Source of the DNA: Flavobacterium sp. Root901 | GTDB taxonomy: Bacteria; Bacteroidota; Bacteroidia; Flavobacteriales; Flavobacteriaceae | Length of the DNA stretch: 64,000 nt | Direction: 5' to 3' | Assembly: GCF_001429765.1 (NCBI RefSeq) | Contig: NZ_LMJB01000006.1 | Coordinates: forward strand, 328,338 to 392,337 | Shown: piece by piece, positions 12,406-20,484 of the stretch | Layout of the letters: each line of letters starts with the position of its first letter | Position numbering within the stretch: the stretch's first letter is position 1 | Translations under genes and position numbers: made by a program | The notes under the pieces: model-generated | Databases searched by the model: none | What the model saw: only the letters and a program-made list of their open reading frames with translations | Told to the model about the DNA's origin: nothing

Positions 12406-13200
12406 ATGAAAAAAATAGTATCTCTATTAATTGTTGCTGCCCTTTTTTGTTCTTGTAGTGAGTATCAAAAAGCTTTAAAAAATGAAGATGTCGCAGCAAA
12501 ATTCGAAGTAGCGACAAAAATGTATGATGCTGGTAAATATAATAAGGCGATCCGCCTTTTTGAACAACTGGCGCCTACTTATAGAGGTAAACCTCAGGCT
12601 GAAAAACTTTTTTATATGTTTTCTCAGTCCTATTACAAAACAAAACAATATTATTTGGCAGGATATCAATTTGAAAGTTTTGTTTCAGGATATCCGCGAA
12701 GCGAAAAAGTACAGGAAGCTGCATTTTTAGGAGCTTACAGTTATTCAAAACTGGCGCCGGTTTATAGTTTAGATCAGACTGATACGGTAAAAGCTCTGGA
12801 GAAATTACAGGCATTTATTGATAATTATCCAAATTCTGAATATGTGGCCCAGGCAAATGCGACGGTACAGGTGCTAAATGGAAAATTAGAGAAAAAAGCA
12901 TACGAAAATGCTAAAGGATACAATGAAATTTCAGATTATAAATCGGCTCTCGTAGCTTTTGATAATTTTATCGCTGATTTTCCGGGAACTCCTTTCAAAG
13001 AAGATGCTTTATTTTATAAATATGATTCTGCATATAAGTTAGCAATAAACAGTGTTCCTTCAAAAATGGAAGAGCGTTTAAATATTGCCAAAACAGCTTA
13101 CGCAAACTTAATGAAGTTTAAAAGCGATACAAAATATAAAAAAGAGGCAGACGAAATGAATGCCAAAGTTGAAACGGATTTACAAAAATATACTAAATAA
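12406..13200 (+). CDS. bamD: Outer membrane assembly lipoprotein BamD
   Basis: A 264-aa lipoprotein (leader ending LFCSC) made of tetratricopeptide repeats: YDAGKYNKAIRLFEQLAP, YYKTKQYYLAGYQFESF, YPRSEKVQEAAFLGAYSY and further C-terminal pairs. BamD sits on the periplasmic face of the outer membrane and, with BamA, folds beta-barrel proteins. It is the first gene after a strong promoter and is followed 9 bp later by the RNA polymerase omega-type gene, then coaBC. This order is familiar from other Bacteroidota. No irregularities are seen. Confidence 0.92.
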   Translation: MKKIVSLLIVAALFCSCSEYQKALKNEDVAAKFEVATKMYDAGKYNKAIRLFEQLAPTYRGKPQAEKLFYMFSQSYYKTKQYYLAGYQFESFVSGYPRSEKVQEAAFLGAYSYSKLAPVYSLDQTDTVKALEKLQAFIDNYPNSEYVAQANATVQVLNGKLEKKAYENAKGYNEISDYKSALVAFDNFIADFPGTPFKEDALFYKYDSAYKLAINSVPSKMEERLNIAKTAYANLMKFKSDTKYKKEADEMNAKVETDLQKYTK

Positions 13201-13209
13201 AAATAAGTC

Positions 13210-13527
13210 ATGGATTTAAAAAAGACGAATGCTCCTGTTAATACAATAACTTACAACAAAACAGTTATTGAAGAGCCAACAGGAAATGTGTATGAAGCAA
13301 TTACCATTATGGCTAAAAGAGCAAACCAGATTAATTCTGAAATTAAAAAAGAATTAACGGAGAAATTAGAAGAGTTTGCTACTTACAATGACAGTCTTGA
13401 AGAAGTTTTTGAAAATAAAGAACAAATTGAAGTTTCGAAATTTTACGAAAAATTACCAAAACCACACGCTTTAGCTGTTCAGGAATGGTTAGACGGAAAA
13501 ACTTACCACAGAGGTTCAAACAAATAA
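13210..13527 (+). CDS. rpoZ: RNA polymerase omega-type subunit (RPB6/RpoZ family)
   Basis: A 105-aa acidic protein of the divergent Bacteroidota omega family. The core NVYEAITIMAKRANQINSEI corresponds to the conserved helix that in omega/RPB6 clamps the C-terminus of the beta' subunit. The C-terminal half (KFYEKLPKPHALAVQEWLDG) is a lineage-specific extension. It lies between bamD and coaBC, 9 bp from each neighbour, in a growth-related operon. The match to Gram-negative RpoZ is weak and the call rests on the helix plus this conserved position. Confidence 0.82.
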   Translation: MDLKKTNAPVNTITYNKTVIEEPTGNVYEAITIMAKRANQINSEIKKELTEKLEEFATYNDSLEEVFENKEQIEVSKFYEKLPKPHALAVQEWLDGKTYHRGSNK

Positions 13528-13536
13528 TATAGTACA

Positions 13537-14751
13537 ATGTCAGTTTTAAACGGAAAAAAGATTTTACTGGGAGTTTCCGGTGGAATTGCAGCGTATAAAA
13601 CAGCCTCATTAGTACGACTTTTTATAAAAGCAGGTGCACATGTCCAAGTGATAATGACACCTGCTTCTAAGGATTTTGTAACTCCACTTACGTTATCTAC
13701 GTTGTCAAAAAATCCTGTTCATTCCAGTTTCTTCAATCAGGATGATGAAGATGCTGTATGGAATAATCACGTTGAATTAGGTCTTTGGGCAGATTTAATG
13801 TTAATTGCTCCCGCAACAGCAAATACATTGTCAAAAATGGCCACAGGAAACTGCGATAATCTTTTAATTGCAACTTATTTATCGGCTAAATGTCCTGTTT
13901 ATTTTGCTCCGGCAATGGATCTGGATATGTACAAACATCCTTCTACAATTTCGAGTTTTAATGCCTTAAAGCAATTTGGAAATATAATAATTCCAGCCGA
14001 AAAAGGAGAACTGGCAAGTGGTTTGTCCGGAGAAGGCCGAATGGCTGAACCGGAAAATATTGTGGCTTTTCTTGAAGCTGATTTAGAAAGTAAACTGCCT
14101 CTTAAAGGAAAAAAAATACTAATTACTGCAGGCCCAACATACGAAGCAATTGATCCTGTGCGTTTTATAGGAAATCATTCTTCTGGAAAAATGGGGTTTG
14201 ATATTGCAAATCAGGCGGCAAATCTGGGAGCTGAAGTTATTTTAGTTTCGGGACCAACACATTTCAGGGTTAAAAATTCCTCGATTGAAGTTATAAGTGT
14301 AATGTCTGCGCAAGAGATGTATGAGGCTTGTCATAAATATTATGAGAATGTTGATGTGGCAATTGCAGCGGCCGCTGTAGCAGATTACAGGCCAAAAGAA
14401 GTAGCTTTGCAAAAGATTAAAAAAAATGCAGAAGAGTTTTCGATTGAATTAGAAAAAACAAAAGATATTTTATTTTCTTTAGGAGCAGCCAAAAAAGATC
14501 AGTTTTTAATTGGATTTGCTCTCGAAACTGAAAACGAAATCGAAAATGCTAAGTTGAAAATCCAGAAAAAAAACTTAGATTTGATAGTATTAAATTCTTT
14601 GCAGGATGCAGGTGCCGGTTTTAAAAAAGAAACCAATAAAGTAACTTTTATTGATAAAAATTTTAATATCGAACCAATGGAATTGAAATCGAAAGAATTT
14701 GTGGCAGTCGATATTTTAAACAAAGTGGTTTCACATTTTTTAAAATCATAA
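13537..14751 (+). CDS. coaBC: Bifunctional phosphopantothenoylcysteine decarboxylase/synthase CoaBC
   Basis: This protein carries two consecutive steps of coenzyme A synthesis. The N-terminal flavoprotein half (CoaC, about 1-185) begins KKILLGVSGGIAAYKTASLVR and contains the APAMDLDMY stretch around the substrate flap. The C-terminal half (CoaB) begins GKKILITAGPTYEAIDPVRF and has IGNHSSGKMG and AAAVADYRP for nucleotide and substrate binding. At 404 aa it is standard length. Its companion coaE lies about 5 kb downstream. It is part of the bamD operon. Confidence 0.96.
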   Translation: MSVLNGKKILLGVSGGIAAYKTASLVRLFIKAGAHVQVIMTPASKDFVTPLTLSTLSKNPVHSSFFNQDDEDAVWNNHVELGLWADLMLIAPATANTLSKMATGNCDNLLIATYLSAKCPVYFAPAMDLDMYKHPSTISSFNALKQFGNIIIPAEKGELASGLSGEGRMAEPENIVAFLEADLESKLPLKGKKILITAGPTYEAIDPVRFIGNHSSGKMGFDIANQAANLGAEVILVSGPTHFRVKNSSIEVISVMSAQEMYEACHKYYENVDVAIAAAAVADYRPKEVALQKIKKNAEEFSIELEKTKDILFSLGAAKKDQFLIGFALETENEIENAKLKIQKKNLDLIVLNSLQDAGAGFKKETNKVTFIDKNFNIEPMELKSKEFVAVDILNKVVSHFLKS

Positions 14752-14789
14752 AGTTTTAAATATTTTCTAAAAAGTAAGAATAGTTGTTC

Positions 14790-14797
14790 TATTTTTG
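14790..14797 (+). promoter_or_regulatory. Possible -7 box upstream of porD
   Basis: TATTTTTG matches TAnnTTTG, 21 bp before the chosen porD ATG. No good TTG partner is visible. It may allow independent expression of porD within the bamD-recN string. Confidence 0.4.
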
Positions 14798-14818
14798 CTA
14801 ATTAAAAAATTGTATTGT

Positions 14819-15703
14819 ATGAACAAAATAGTTACTCTTTTCGTATTTTTTATTTTTGGCTTTTCTCAGGCCCAGCAGTTAAATTGTACTGTAACTATCA
14901 ATACAGAAAGGCTTGCTACGCCAAACCAGCAGATTTTTAAAACACTTCAGACCGCTTTATCAGAATTTGTAAATAAAACAGACTGGACAGGTTCGGTTTT
15001 AAAGCAAAATGAAAGAATTAACTGTTCCATGTACATAACCTTGTCTTCTTACAGTTCAGATCAGTTTACAGGAACAATTCAGGTACAGTCTTCCAGATTA
15101 ATTTATAATTCGACGTATTCTTCGCCGGTTTTGAACTTTAACGATAAAGATTTTAATTTTAGATATACAGAGTACGAACCACTTTTATTTAATCCGTCTG
15201 TTTTTGAATCTAATTTAGTGTCTGTAGTTTCTTTTTACAGTTATGTAATTTTAGGAATGGATGCAGATACTTTTCAAAGCGGTGCCGGAAATCAATATCT
15301 TGAAACTGCCCAAAACATTGCAAGTATTGCGCAGCAAGGCGGTTTTAAAGGATGGAGCCAGTCAGACGGACTTCAAAACCGTTATTATTTAATAAATGAT
15401 ATGCTTTCTCCCATGTATACTGATTTACGTCAGACTACTTTTTTATATCATACGGGCTTAGATACAATGAGTAATGATTTAAAATCAGCAAAAGAGAAAG
15501 TAAAATCTTCTTTATTACTTATTGCAAAAGTAAATTCAGTTAGACCGAATGCCTTTTTGACCCGAGTATTTTTTGATGCAAAATCAGATGAAATTGTGTC
15601 TATTTTTTCAGGAGGACCGAGTATTCCAATTACAGACTTAACAGATGTTCTGAATAGAGTTTCTCCTTTAAATACTACAAAATGGTCGCAAATTAAGTTT
15701 TAA
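14819..15703 (+). CDS. porD: DUF4835 family protein, type IX secretion PorD
   Basis: A 294-aa secreted protein. I chose the ATG at MNKIVTLFVF because it opens a clean signal peptide ending FSQAQ; an upstream TTG eight codons earlier lies in the predicted promoter. The body matches the DUF4835 family (LNCTVTINTERL at the mature N-terminus, then SFYSYVILGMDADTF, and an LNTTKWSQIKF end). Its Porphyromonas member is the type IX secretion protein PorD. The exact role in the apparatus is not settled. Placement between coaBC and recN is typical of Bacteroidota. Confidence 0.85.
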   Translation: MNKIVTLFVFFIFGFSQAQQLNCTVTINTERLATPNQQIFKTLQTALSEFVNKTDWTGSVLKQNERINCSMYITLSSYSSDQFTGTIQVQSSRLIYNSTYSSPVLNFNDKDFNFRYTEYEPLLFNPSVFESNLVSVVSFYSYVILGMDADTFQSGAGNQYLETAQNIASIAQQGGFKGWSQSDGLQNRYYLINDMLSPMYTDLRQTTFLYHTGLDTMSNDLKSAKEKVKSSLLLIAKVNSVRPNAFLTRVFFDAKSDEIVSIFSGGPSIPITDLTDVLNRVSPLNTTKWSQIKF

Positions 15704-15758
15704 AAACTTAATTTTTTTTACTTTCTTCGTAGTACTTTTATTTTTATAATTTTCCTTT

Positions 15759-17411
15759 ATGATAACTTCACTGTCGATTAAAAATTATGCTCTGATTGAA
15801 AAACTTTCTATAGATTTTTCAAAAGGTTTTTCTATAATTACAGGAGAAACCGGTGCAGGTAAATCGATTATTTTAGGTGCGATTGGACTTGTGTTAGGAA
15901 AAAGAGCCGATCTTACTTCATTAAAAAATAAAGAAGAAAAATGTGTTATTGAAGCACAATTTGAAATCTCAAAATACAATTTAAAAGAGTTTTTTGAAGC
16001 CAATGATCTTGATTATGAAGATGAAACAATAATCAGACGTGAAATTCTGCCTTCGGGAAAATCTCGCGCATTTATTAATGACAGTCCCGTAAATCTTCAG
16101 GAACTGCAGGATTTAAGTTTGTTTTTAATTGATATTCATTCGCAGCAGCAAACTCAGGAACTGTCTGATGAAAATGTTCAGTTTAAAATAATTGATGCGA
16201 TTGCAAAAAATACTGAAATCATTTTGTCTTATCAGGATTTATTAAAAGTTTATAAATCAGATAAATCAAAATTAAATGCACTGCTTAAAAAACAGAGTGA
16301 TTCAGGAAAAGAACAGGAATACAATACATTTTTATTGAATGAATTGGTTTCGGCTAAATTAAAATCCGGAGAGCAGGCAGAATTAGAATCTGATTTTGAG
16401 AAACTAAATAATGTTGAAATTATCAAAGAATCGATTGATAAATCGCTTGTAATTGCAAACGAAGAGCAATTTGGTATTTTTCATAATCTGAATGAAATCA
16501 AATCTGCTTTACAGAAAATTGCCCCTTTCTCAACAGAATACCAAAATTTATTTGACAGGGTTACCAGTATATCAATTGAGTTTGATGATATTTCAAAAGA
16601 ACTTCAAAATGCTTCTGAAAAGCTTTTAAACGATCCGGAGCAATTAGAATTGGTAAGTCAAAAACTGCAATTAATTTTTAATCTGCAGAAAAAACATCAC
16701 GTTAATTCTGTAGACGAACTGCTTCAAATTCAGGCAGATTTAGGAAATACACTTCTTGAATTAGACAATATTGAAGAAGAAATTGAAGCCTTGTCAAAAT
16801 CAATTCAACAAAAAGCAAATGAATTAGATGCATTGGCAGCAGCAATTCATCAAAACAGAATAAACGCCATTCCGGTTTTATCAAACCAATTAATATCGAT
16901 TTTGGAAACATTAGGAATGCCAAATGTTCGTTTTAATATGGAGCTTTTGCCATCTGAAACTTATTTTCAAAATGGAAAAGACGAATTACAATTTCTGTTT
17001 TCAGCTAACAAAGGAACAGATTTTGGTTTATTGAAAAAAGTAGCATCGGGTGGAGAAATGTCCCGCATTATGCTGGCTGTAAAAGCAATTTTAGCACAAT
17101 ATTCCAAATTGCCGACTCTTATTTTTGATGAAATCGATACAGGTGTTTCTGGAGAAATTGCTATCAGAATGGGGGAAATTATGAAAGAAATGAGTGCCAA
17201 AATGCAGATTTTTGCAATTACGCATTTACCTCAAATTGCAGCAAAAGGCGACTCTCATTTCAAAGTTTCCAAAGCAACAGTAGGCGATGACACACAGTCA
17301 GAATTAAAGCTATTGTCTCAGGACGAAAGAGTTATAGAAATTGCGCAAATGTTATCAGGTGCAGTGGTCTCAGATTCGGCTTTAAATCACGCTAAAGCCT
17401 TGTTGAACTAA
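15759..17411 (+). CDS. recN: DNA repair protein RecN
   Basis: An SMC-like ATPase acting in double-strand break repair, 550 aa. The N-terminus has the Walker A motif GETGAGKS at about residues 29-36. The middle is a long coiled coil (about 155-365). The C-terminal lobe has the ABC signature SGGEMSRIMLA, the Walker B segment PTLIFDEIDTGVSG and the late H-loop ITHLPQIA. Both half-ATPase sites are complete. It starts 55 bp after porD and is probably the last gene of the bamD operon. Confidence 0.96.
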   Translation: MITSLSIKNYALIEKLSIDFSKGFSIITGETGAGKSIILGAIGLVLGKRADLTSLKNKEEKCVIEAQFEISKYNLKEFFEANDLDYEDETIIRREILPSGKSRAFINDSPVNLQELQDLSLFLIDIHSQQQTQELSDENVQFKIIDAIAKNTEIILSYQDLLKVYKSDKSKLNALLKKQSDSGKEQEYNTFLLNELVSAKLKSGEQAELESDFEKLNNVEIIKESIDKSLVIANEEQFGIFHNLNEIKSALQKIAPFSTEYQNLFDRVTSISIEFDDISKELQNASEKLLNDPEQLELVSQKLQLIFNLQKKHHVNSVDELLQIQADLGNTLLELDNIEEEIEALSKSIQQKANELDALAAAIHQNRINAIPVLSNQLISILETLGMPNVRFNMELLPSETYFQNGKDELQFLFSANKGTDFGLLKKVASGGEMSRIMLAVKAILAQYSKLPTLIFDEIDTGVSGEIAIRMGEIMKEMSAKMQIFAITHLPQIAAKGDSHFKVSKATVGDDTQSELKLLSQDERVIEIAQMLSGAVVSDSALNHAKALLN

Positions 17412-17429
17412 AGAAATACTTTATATTTG
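17403..17429 (+). promoter_or_regulatory. Predicted promoter of fabV
   Basis: TTG (overlapping the recN stop region), 16 bp, TATATTTG. Spacing is one base under the usual range. The -7 box is a full match. Confidence 0.5.
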
Positions 17430-17484
17430 TCATCGAAAAATAATTAAACAAAAACATGCATAAGCTGTCTTTTATCCTAATTTG

Positions 17485-17501
17485 ATAAACGATCGGTTTA
17501 T
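17485..17501. promoter_or_regulatory. Palindrome in the fabV leader, candidate operator
   Basis: ATAAAC-GATCG-GTTTAT, six-base arms with a five-base centre, lies between the predicted start of transcription and the fabV ATG. Position and symmetry fit a dimeric repressor site. No regulator gene is adjacent, so this is only a candidate. Confidence 0.4.
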
Positions 17502-17518
17502 GAGTAAATAGAAAAAGT

Positions 17519-18709
17519 ATGATTATAGAACCTAGAATGAGAGGATTTATTTGTTTGACTGCCCACCCAAAGGGAGCTGAGCAAAATGTCAAAAATCAAA
17601 TTGAATATATCAAATCAAAAGGTGCAATTGCCGGAGCAAAAAAAGTATTAGTTATTGGTGCTTCAACAGGTTTCGGACTAGCTTCAAGAATTACAAGTGC
17701 TTTCGGATCTGATGCTGCTACAATTGGAGTTTTTTTTGAAAAACCGCCGGTTGAAGGAAAAACGGCTTCACCAGGCTGGTACAATTCTGCGGCTTTTGAA
17801 ACTGAAGCTCATAAAGCAGGTCTATATGCAAAAAGTATCAATGGAGATGCTTTTTCAAATGAAATAAAAAGAGAAACTTTAGATTTAATTAAAGCTGATT
17901 TAGGTCAGGTAGATTTAGTTATCTATAGCTTAGCTTCTCCGGTAAGAACAAATCCTAACACAGGAGTTACACATCGTTCTGTTTTAAAACCAATCGGACA
18001 GACATTTACAAATAAAACAGTTGATTTTCATACTGGAAACGTAACAGAAGTTTCAATAGCTCCTGCAAACGAAGAAGATATTGAAAATACAGTTGCCGTA
18101 ATGGGTGGCGAAGACTGGGCAATGTGGATCGATGCTTTAAAAAATGAAAATTTATTAGCAGAAGGAGCAACAACAATTGCTTATTCATACATAGGGCCAG
18201 AATTAACAGAAGCAGTTTACCGTAAAGGAACTATTGGACGTGCCAAAGACCATTTAGAAGCTACAGCTTTTACCATTACAGATAATTTAAAATCTATTGG
18301 CGGGAAAGCGTATGTTTCTGTAAATAAAGCATTAGTTACACAGGCAAGTTCTGCAATTCCGGTTATTCCGCTGTACATTTCTCTTTTATATAAAATCATG
18401 AAAGAAGAAGGGATTCACGAAGGATGTATCGAGCAGATTCAGCGTTTATTCCAGGAGAGATTATATACGGGTTCTGAGGTTCCTGTTGATGAAAAAGGAA
18501 GAATCAGAATTGATGATTGGGAAATGCGTGAAGATGTTCAGGCAAAAGTTGCTGAACTTTGGAAAGAAGCAACAACAGAAACATTACCGGCTATTGGAGA
18601 CTTAGCAGGTTACAGAAATGATTTCTTAAATTTATTTGGATTTGAATTTGACGGAGTTGACTACAAAGCAGAAGCTAATGAGGTAGTTAATATCGACAGC
18701 ATCAAATAA
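17519..18709 (+). CDS. fabV: Enoyl-[acyl-carrier-protein] reductase FabV
   Basis: A 396-aa FabV, the long form of enoyl-ACP reductase related to trans-2-enoyl-CoA reductase, performing the last reduction of each fatty acid elongation cycle with NAD(P)H. Seen in the sequence: MIIEPRMRGFICLTAHPKG at the start, the cofactor loop VLVIGASTGFGLASRI, the DLVIYSLASPVR strand, and the active site YSYIGPELTEAVYRKGTIG with the FabV-specific Tyr-x8-Lys spacing. It is monocistronic between a promoter and a terminator. FabV enzymes as a class tend to tolerate triclosan, which is known for other members but not testable here. Confidence 0.96.
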   Translation: MIIEPRMRGFICLTAHPKGAEQNVKNQIEYIKSKGAIAGAKKVLVIGASTGFGLASRITSAFGSDAATIGVFFEKPPVEGKTASPGWYNSAAFETEAHKAGLYAKSINGDAFSNEIKRETLDLIKADLGQVDLVIYSLASPVRTNPNTGVTHRSVLKPIGQTFTNKTVDFHTGNVTEVSIAPANEEDIENTVAVMGGEDWAMWIDALKNENLLAEGATTIAYSYIGPELTEAVYRKGTIGRAKDHLEATAFTITDNLKSIGGKAYVSVNKALVTQASSAIPVIPLYISLLYKIMKEEGIHEGCIEQIQRLFQERLYTGSEVPVDEKGRIRIDDWEMREDVQAKVAELWKEATTETLPAIGDLAGYRNDFLNLFGFEFDGVDYKAEANEVVNIDSIK

Positions 18710-18729
18710 AAACATAAATCTTACAATTA

Positions 18730-18760
18730 AAACCATCAACCAAAAGTTGGTGGTTTTTTT
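18730..18760 (+). terminator. Terminator of fabV
   Basis: AAACCATCAAC and GTTGGTGGTTT arms around a five-base loop, followed by a T-run. The second arm also supplies the TTG of the next promoter. Confidence 0.8.
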
Positions 18761-18779
18761 ATGAATATAACTATCTTTG
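18747..18779 (+). promoter_or_regulatory. Predicted promoter of the glycosyltransferase-coaE pair
   Basis: TTG, 22 bp, TATCTTTG. The TTG lies inside the downstream arm of the fabV terminator, so terminator and promoter are interleaved. Confidence 0.6.
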
Positions 18780-18828
18780 CAGAAATTTTTAAAATTTACA
18801 ATATTCCACTTAAAACCGCGTTCCCGCT

Positions 18829-19827
18829 ATGATTTTTTCTTTAATTATACCCGTGTATAATCGTCCGGATGAAGTTGATGAACTTTTAGAAAGTCTTACA
18901 AAATCTGACTACAATGAAGCTTTTGAAATCGTTCTTGTAGAAGACGGATCTACTGTCCCTTGCAAAGATGTTGTAATGAACTATCAGGGGAAATTGAATA
19001 TCTCTTATTATTTCAAGCCAAATTCAGGGCCGGGAGATTCAAGAAACTTTGGAATGCAGAAGGCCAGAGGGGATTATTTTATCATTTTTGATTCAGATTG
19101 TATAATTCCTTCCAACTACTTGACAGAAGTTCGCAAGGCTTTGGATGAAAAATATGTAGACTGTTTTGGTGGTCCGGATAAAGCTTTAAAAAGCTTTTCA
19201 AGCGTTCAAAAAGCAATCAATTTTGCTATGACATCTTTCTTGACAACGGGAGGAATTCGAGGCGGTTCTGAAAAAATAAATAAATTTCAGCCCCGCAGTT
19301 TTAATATGGGAATTTCAAAAAAGGCATTTGAAGCGTCAAAAGGTTTTGGGAACATTCATCCCGGCGAAGATCCGGACTTGTCTATCCGATTATGGAACTT
19401 AGGATTTGAAACCAGACTGTTTTCTGAGGCTTTTGTATATCATAAACGCAGAATTGACTGGGAAAAATTCTCAATTCAGGTAAAAAAATTCGGCATTGCA
19501 AGACCAATATTAAACAGTTGGTATCCAGAACATAATAAGTTAACTTTCTTTTTTCCAACGGTATTTATCCTGGGATTATTGATAGCTTTTTTACTATTAA
19601 TTTTCAACATTGATATTTTATTACAATTATATTTTGTATATTTCGTTATTATTTTTCTTACAGCAAGTATCCAGAATAAAAGTATAAAAATTGGATATTT
19701 ATCAGTAATTGCTGTATGGAAACAATTTTACGGTTATGGAACAGGATTTTTGGAATCTTTTATAAAAGTTGTTTTATTAAAAAAGAAACCACAAGAAGCT
19801 TTTCCTCGTATGTTTTTTAAGATATAG
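18829..19827 (+). CDS. Family 2 glycosyltransferase, membrane-anchored
   Basis: A 332-aa GT-A fold transferase. It has an N-terminal nucleotide-sugar domain with SLIIPVYNRPDEV, the VLVEDGS strand and a DSD metal site (IIFDSDCIIP), an acceptor-side GEDPDLSIRLWNLG (an ED motif), and two membrane helices at about 240-285. The helices place the catalytic domain on the cytoplasmic membrane face. The sugar and acceptor cannot be read from sequence; envelope polysaccharide or glycolipid synthesis is the usual role. coaE follows one base later, so the two are co-transcribed despite unrelated functions. Confidence 0.85.
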   Translation: MIFSLIIPVYNRPDEVDELLESLTKSDYNEAFEIVLVEDGSTVPCKDVVMNYQGKLNISYYFKPNSGPGDSRNFGMQKARGDYFIIFDSDCIIPSNYLTEVRKALDEKYVDCFGGPDKALKSFSSVQKAINFAMTSFLTTGGIRGGSEKINKFQPRSFNMGISKKAFEASKGFGNIHPGEDPDLSIRLWNLGFETRLFSEAFVYHKRRIDWEKFSIQVKKFGIARPILNSWYPEHNKLTFFFPTVFILGLLIAFLLLIFNIDILLQLYFVYFVIIFLTASIQNKSIKIGYLSVIAVWKQFYGYGTGFLESFIKVVLLKKKPQEAFPRMFFKI

Positions 19828-19828
19828 T

Positions 19829-20425
19829 ATGACAAAAATTATCGGTTTGACCGGCGGAATAGGAAGCGGAAAAACAACAGTTGCCGGCTTTTTCAGAGAA
19901 ATGGGAATTCCGGTTTATATCGCTGATGATGAAGCTAAAAAGTTAATGCAGTCGGAAGAAATTATTAATCAGATAAAAATTTCTTTTGGAGAATCGCTCT
20001 TTGATAATAATGTTTTAAATCGGGCAAAATTGGCTGACATTGTATTTAAGGATGCGGATAAACTGGCAGTGTTAAATTCGATTGTTCATCCCGTTGTAAA
20101 AAAGGATTTTCAAATTTGGCTTTCACAAAACAAAGACCAGCCGCTTGTAATTTATGAAGCCGCAATTTTATTTGAAAGCGGCAAGTATAAAGAATTTGAT
20201 TATATACTTACTGTTGCTGCTCCTGAAGAAGTTAGAATTGAAAGAGTAATGCAGCGCGATAATGTTACAAAAGAACAGGTTTTAAGCAGAATGAAAATGC
20301 AGTGGAATGACGAAAAACGAATTTCTTTAAGCAATTTTGTTATTAATAACGTTAATCTTAAAATTGCTAAAGAAGAAGTTCTTAAAATTCTTAAAATTTT
20401 AAATATAAAACAAAAACAGTCTTAA
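19829..20425 (+). CDS. coaE: Dephospho-CoA kinase CoaE
   Basis: It adds the 3' phosphate in the last step of coenzyme A synthesis. The 198-aa protein opens with the P-loop IGLTGGIGSGKTTV. It has the CoA-binding ADDEAKKLM segment, the conserved LNSIVHPVV motif and a lid region with RVMQRDNVTKEQVLSRM. All expected elements of the P-loop kinase are present at normal length. It begins one base after the glycosyltransferase stop codon, indicating translational coupling. Confidence 0.95.
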   Translation: MTKIIGLTGGIGSGKTTVAGFFREMGIPVYIADDEAKKLMQSEEIINQIKISFGESLFDNNVLNRAKLADIVFKDADKLAVLNSIVHPVVKKDFQIWLSQNKDQPLVIYEAAILFESGKYKEFDYILTVAAPEEVRIERVMQRDNVTKEQVLSRMKMQWNDEKRISLSNFVINNVNLKIAKEEVLKILKILNIKQKQS

Positions 20426-20471
20426 ATGTTAATATTTGGTTAATGTATTATTTAGTATATTGTTAAAATAT

Positions 20472-20479
20472 TAATTTTG
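20472..20479 (+). promoter_or_regulatory. -7 box directly before the histidine kinase start
   Basis: TAATTTTG ends five bases before the kinase ATG, so a transcript from it would have almost no 5' leader. No TTG at 17-23 bp is seen. Confidence 0.45.
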
Positions 20480-20484
20480 TTTCG

